Positions 32,759 through 34,328 of a DNA stretch of 34,328 bases are shown in pieces (the first letter of the stretch is position 1; each line of letters begins with the position of its first letter). The position numbers were made by a program, and so were the translations under genes. The notes beneath the pieces were generated by a model. It was not told the DNA's origin. It searched no databases and saw nothing but the letters and a program-made list of their open reading frames with translations. Origin of the DNA: CAYMAZ01 sp964428185 (GTDB lineage: Bacteria; Bacteroidota; Bacteroidia; Bacteroidales; DTU049); NCBI GenBank assembly GCA_964428185.1, contig CAYRXH010000018.1:1-34328 (forward strand), given 5' to 3'.

Positions 32759-33640
32759 ATGAAAAAACTATATCTTTTAGTTGCTTTATTTTATTGTCTA
32801 ATTAGTGCCGGAATTTCACAAAACTCTATTCCTAACTCAGATTTTGAAATCTGGGTTGATGACAATCATCCCCAGGCATGGAATGGTATTTTCATAGATC
32901 TTTTATTTACACAATTATATACTCTGTCAAAATCAACTGATGCTCAGTCAGGAAGTTTTGCAGCACAGGTAGAAACCATTGACGCTACACTAATAGCTAT
33001 TCCCGGGATAGCATCTTTGTCTGAAATTAATTTTGACCTTATGGGTGGTGGACTTTCTTTTGCCACTGCAGGAACACCCATTAATGTCAGGCCAACAAAT
33101 ATATCCGGGAGTTTTAAATATCTCCCAATAAATGGTGATACTGCAATGATTGCGGTCGTTCTTACCAAATGGAATACCGGCACCAATCAAAGAGATACTC
33201 TTGGTTTTTTTGGCACAATGATGAATACTGCATATTTAAATTATACCCCTTTTAATATTAACATCAGCCTTAGTCAAACTCCTGACTCAATGAATATTTT
33301 ATTTGTGTCATCTGCAGGTTACAGCCCACAGATTGGTTCTGCTCTGATTGTTGATAATTTATCCATGGATTTTCTTCCAAATACAGGAGTTGAAACCATT
33401 GTCCCCTTTGTCCCTTCATTATTTCCTAATCCTGCATCTGAAAACATTGTGTTTTCTGTTCCTGAAGAGGGAATAAGTACTGTTTATATTATCGATCTCA
33501 CAGGAAAACTTGTTTTTGAAGCCAAAACTACGGACACATCTTTTTCTGTTGATGTCAGTTCACTTCCCAGCGGTATTTATCATGTAAATATCATAAATAA
33601 CGGGAATTCTTATTCCCATAAATTCAATATCCTGCGTTAA
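32759..33640 (+). CDS. T9SS-exported protein with an N-terminal PNSDFExW module (PCMD-like)
   Basis: A 293-residue secreted protein. Signal peptide MKKLYLLVALFYCLISAGIS is followed by IPNSDFEIWVDDNHPQAWNG, the start typical of PCMD/carbohydrate-binding-like modules in Bacteroidota exoproteins. A beta-sandwich body follows, including ISGSFKYLPINGDTA and SALIVDNLSMDF. The last 75 residues are a T9SS type A domain (SLFPNPASENIVFS, DLTGKLVFEA, LPSGIYHVNI). It may bind glycans or adhere to surfaces, but no enzyme motif is visible. ATG 32759 is chosen because the frame upstream (from 32711) overlaps the promoter. The next gene starts 21 bases later. Confidence 0.82.
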   Translation: MKKLYLLVALFYCLISAGISQNSIPNSDFEIWVDDNHPQAWNGIFIDLLFTQLYTLSKSTDAQSGSFAAQVETIDATLIAIPGIASLSEINFDLMGGGLSFATAGTPINVRPTNISGSFKYLPINGDTAMIAVVLTKWNTGTNQRDTLGFFGTMMNTAYLNYTPFNINISLSQTPDSMNILFVSSAGYSPQIGSALIVDNLSMDFLPNTGVETIVPFVPSLFPNPASENIVFSVPEEGISTVYIIDLTGKLVFEAKTTDTSFSVDVSSLPSGIYHVNIINNGNSYSHKFNILR

Positions 33641-33661
33641 AATCTCCTATAAACCTATATT

Positions 33662-34222
33662 ATGAAAAAATTTATTACCCTGATTTTCGGTTTTTTATTT
33701 GCCGTTTCTGCCTGTAATTTTTTCGATAAAAACAATGATACAGCTGAAAAGCCTGAAATTCAAACCACCATTGATCTTTCACATAAGGTTACTGCTGAAG
33801 ATGGTACATTTTCAATAAAGTTTCCAGCAAAACCGGATTTCTCTACTGAACCTGTAGAAACTGAAGTTGGTATTCTGGACAATAATATGTATATCTACGA
33901 ACACAGTGTTGATTTTGCCTATATGGTTGCCTTTAGTGATTATCCGCAGGAACATATTGACAAATACGAACCATATGATCTCCTTGATGGTGCAATGACT
34001 GGCTTTGTCGGAGAAATTGGGATGAATATTGATAAACAGGATAAAATTGATATTAACGGTCATGAAGGCCTTGAGTTTATTGCATCAGGCGCTGGTTATT
34101 GGGCTCACATGAGAGATTATCTTGTCATAAACAGGCTTTATCAGATTGGAATACTTAGCACAAGTGGTCCGGTCAATGACGCTGATGCTGAAGCTTTTTT
34201 TGATTCATTTAAATTGCTTTAA
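33662..34222 (+). CDS. Lipoprotein of unknown function
   Basis: A 186-residue protein with a lipoprotein signal (MKKFITLIFGFLFAVSAC; Cys 18 would be lipid-modified). The mature part begins with a charged linker (NFFDKNNDTAEKPEIQ). A domain follows with TFSIKFPAKPDF, YMVAFSDYP and GHEGLEFIASGAGYW and ending DADAEAFFDSFKLL, a pattern I know from unnamed Bacteroidota and other proteins with a PsbP/DUF1795-like look. I give no function. It is 21 bases after the T9SS protein and probably co-transcribed. The remaining 106 bases of the window hold no recognised gene. Confidence 0.75.
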   Translation: MKKFITLIFGFLFAVSACNFFDKNNDTAEKPEIQTTIDLSHKVTAEDGTFSIKFPAKPDFSTEPVETEVGILDNNMYIYEHSVDFAYMVAFSDYPQEHIDKYEPYDLLDGAMTGFVGEIGMNIDKQDKIDINGHEGLEFIASGAGYWAHMRDYLVINRLYQIGILSTSGPVNDADAEAFFDSFKLL

Positions 34223-34328
34223 TATAACTCACACTATTTTTTATAAGTGGCTTGTATTCAGGCCTCTTTATTTTTATCTTTCTTCTAAAAATCCCTTCTG
34301 ATGTATCTCGATTGATACAGAGCATTTG

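Overview
The window looks like a piece of a Bacteroidota chromosome, most likely a free-living or environmental member, of low to moderate G+C. Three things point there. Five secreted proteins end in a type IX secretion (T9SS) type A sorting domain. The family set is typical of the phylum (DUF4175, DUF4468, a repeat protein with a DYKYEA motif, RNase HI with a viroplasmin domain, PCMD-like secreted protein). Finally, the promoter box TAnnTTTG, often with TTTG 17-22 bases upstream, sits just before many start codons, while Shine-Dalgarno sequences are scarce. This box was used to choose several starts.

Layout. 1-2459 (minus): a compact run of a DYKYEA-repeat secreted protein, methylthioribose-1-phosphate isomerase (mtnA), a class II aldolase-like enzyme and a YcxB-like membrane protein, probably a 5'-methylthioadenosine salvage operon. 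2500-7491 (plus): three T9SS cargo proteins, the last two being tandem Asp-box paralogues separated by a perfect terminator. 7541-10702 (minus): NifU-like and Mrp/ApbC Fe-S cluster proteins, a membrane-anchored unknown and an RluB-type pseudouridine synthase. 10805-12373 (plus): RNA 2',3'-cyclic phosphodiesterase, fructosamine-kinase-like protein and tRNA-Gly(CCC).

12374-16469 is a zone of gene decay. It holds remnants of a radical SAM (SPL-type) gene and of a complete LytS/LytR-type two-component system, all carrying stop codons and frameshifts, around two intact envelope genes (a PAP2 phosphatase and a SanA/DUF218 protein). 16684-21005 (minus) holds an M1 aminopeptidase with a T9SS domain and an MsbA-like ABC exporter. 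21137-27670 holds rbfA and the minus-strand set DUF4175 - HATPase - ybeY - mnmG. A perfect 16-bp parS palindrome lies between rbfA and mnmG, and a one-mismatch copy lies inside the DUF4175 gene, suggesting an origin-proximal location. 27813-34222 holds a DUF4468 protein, an amidohydrolase divergent from apt, an ArsR-type regulator convergent with RNase HI, a sodium/solute symporter, a further T9SS protein and a lipoprotein.

No CRISPR array, insertion sequence, prophage or plasmid function was seen. I did not find a convincing new multi-gene defence or biosynthetic system. The most unusual items are the two parS sites, the decayed two-component system and radical SAM gene, the DYKYEA repeat gene in front of mtnA, and several very tightly packed regulatory arrangements.
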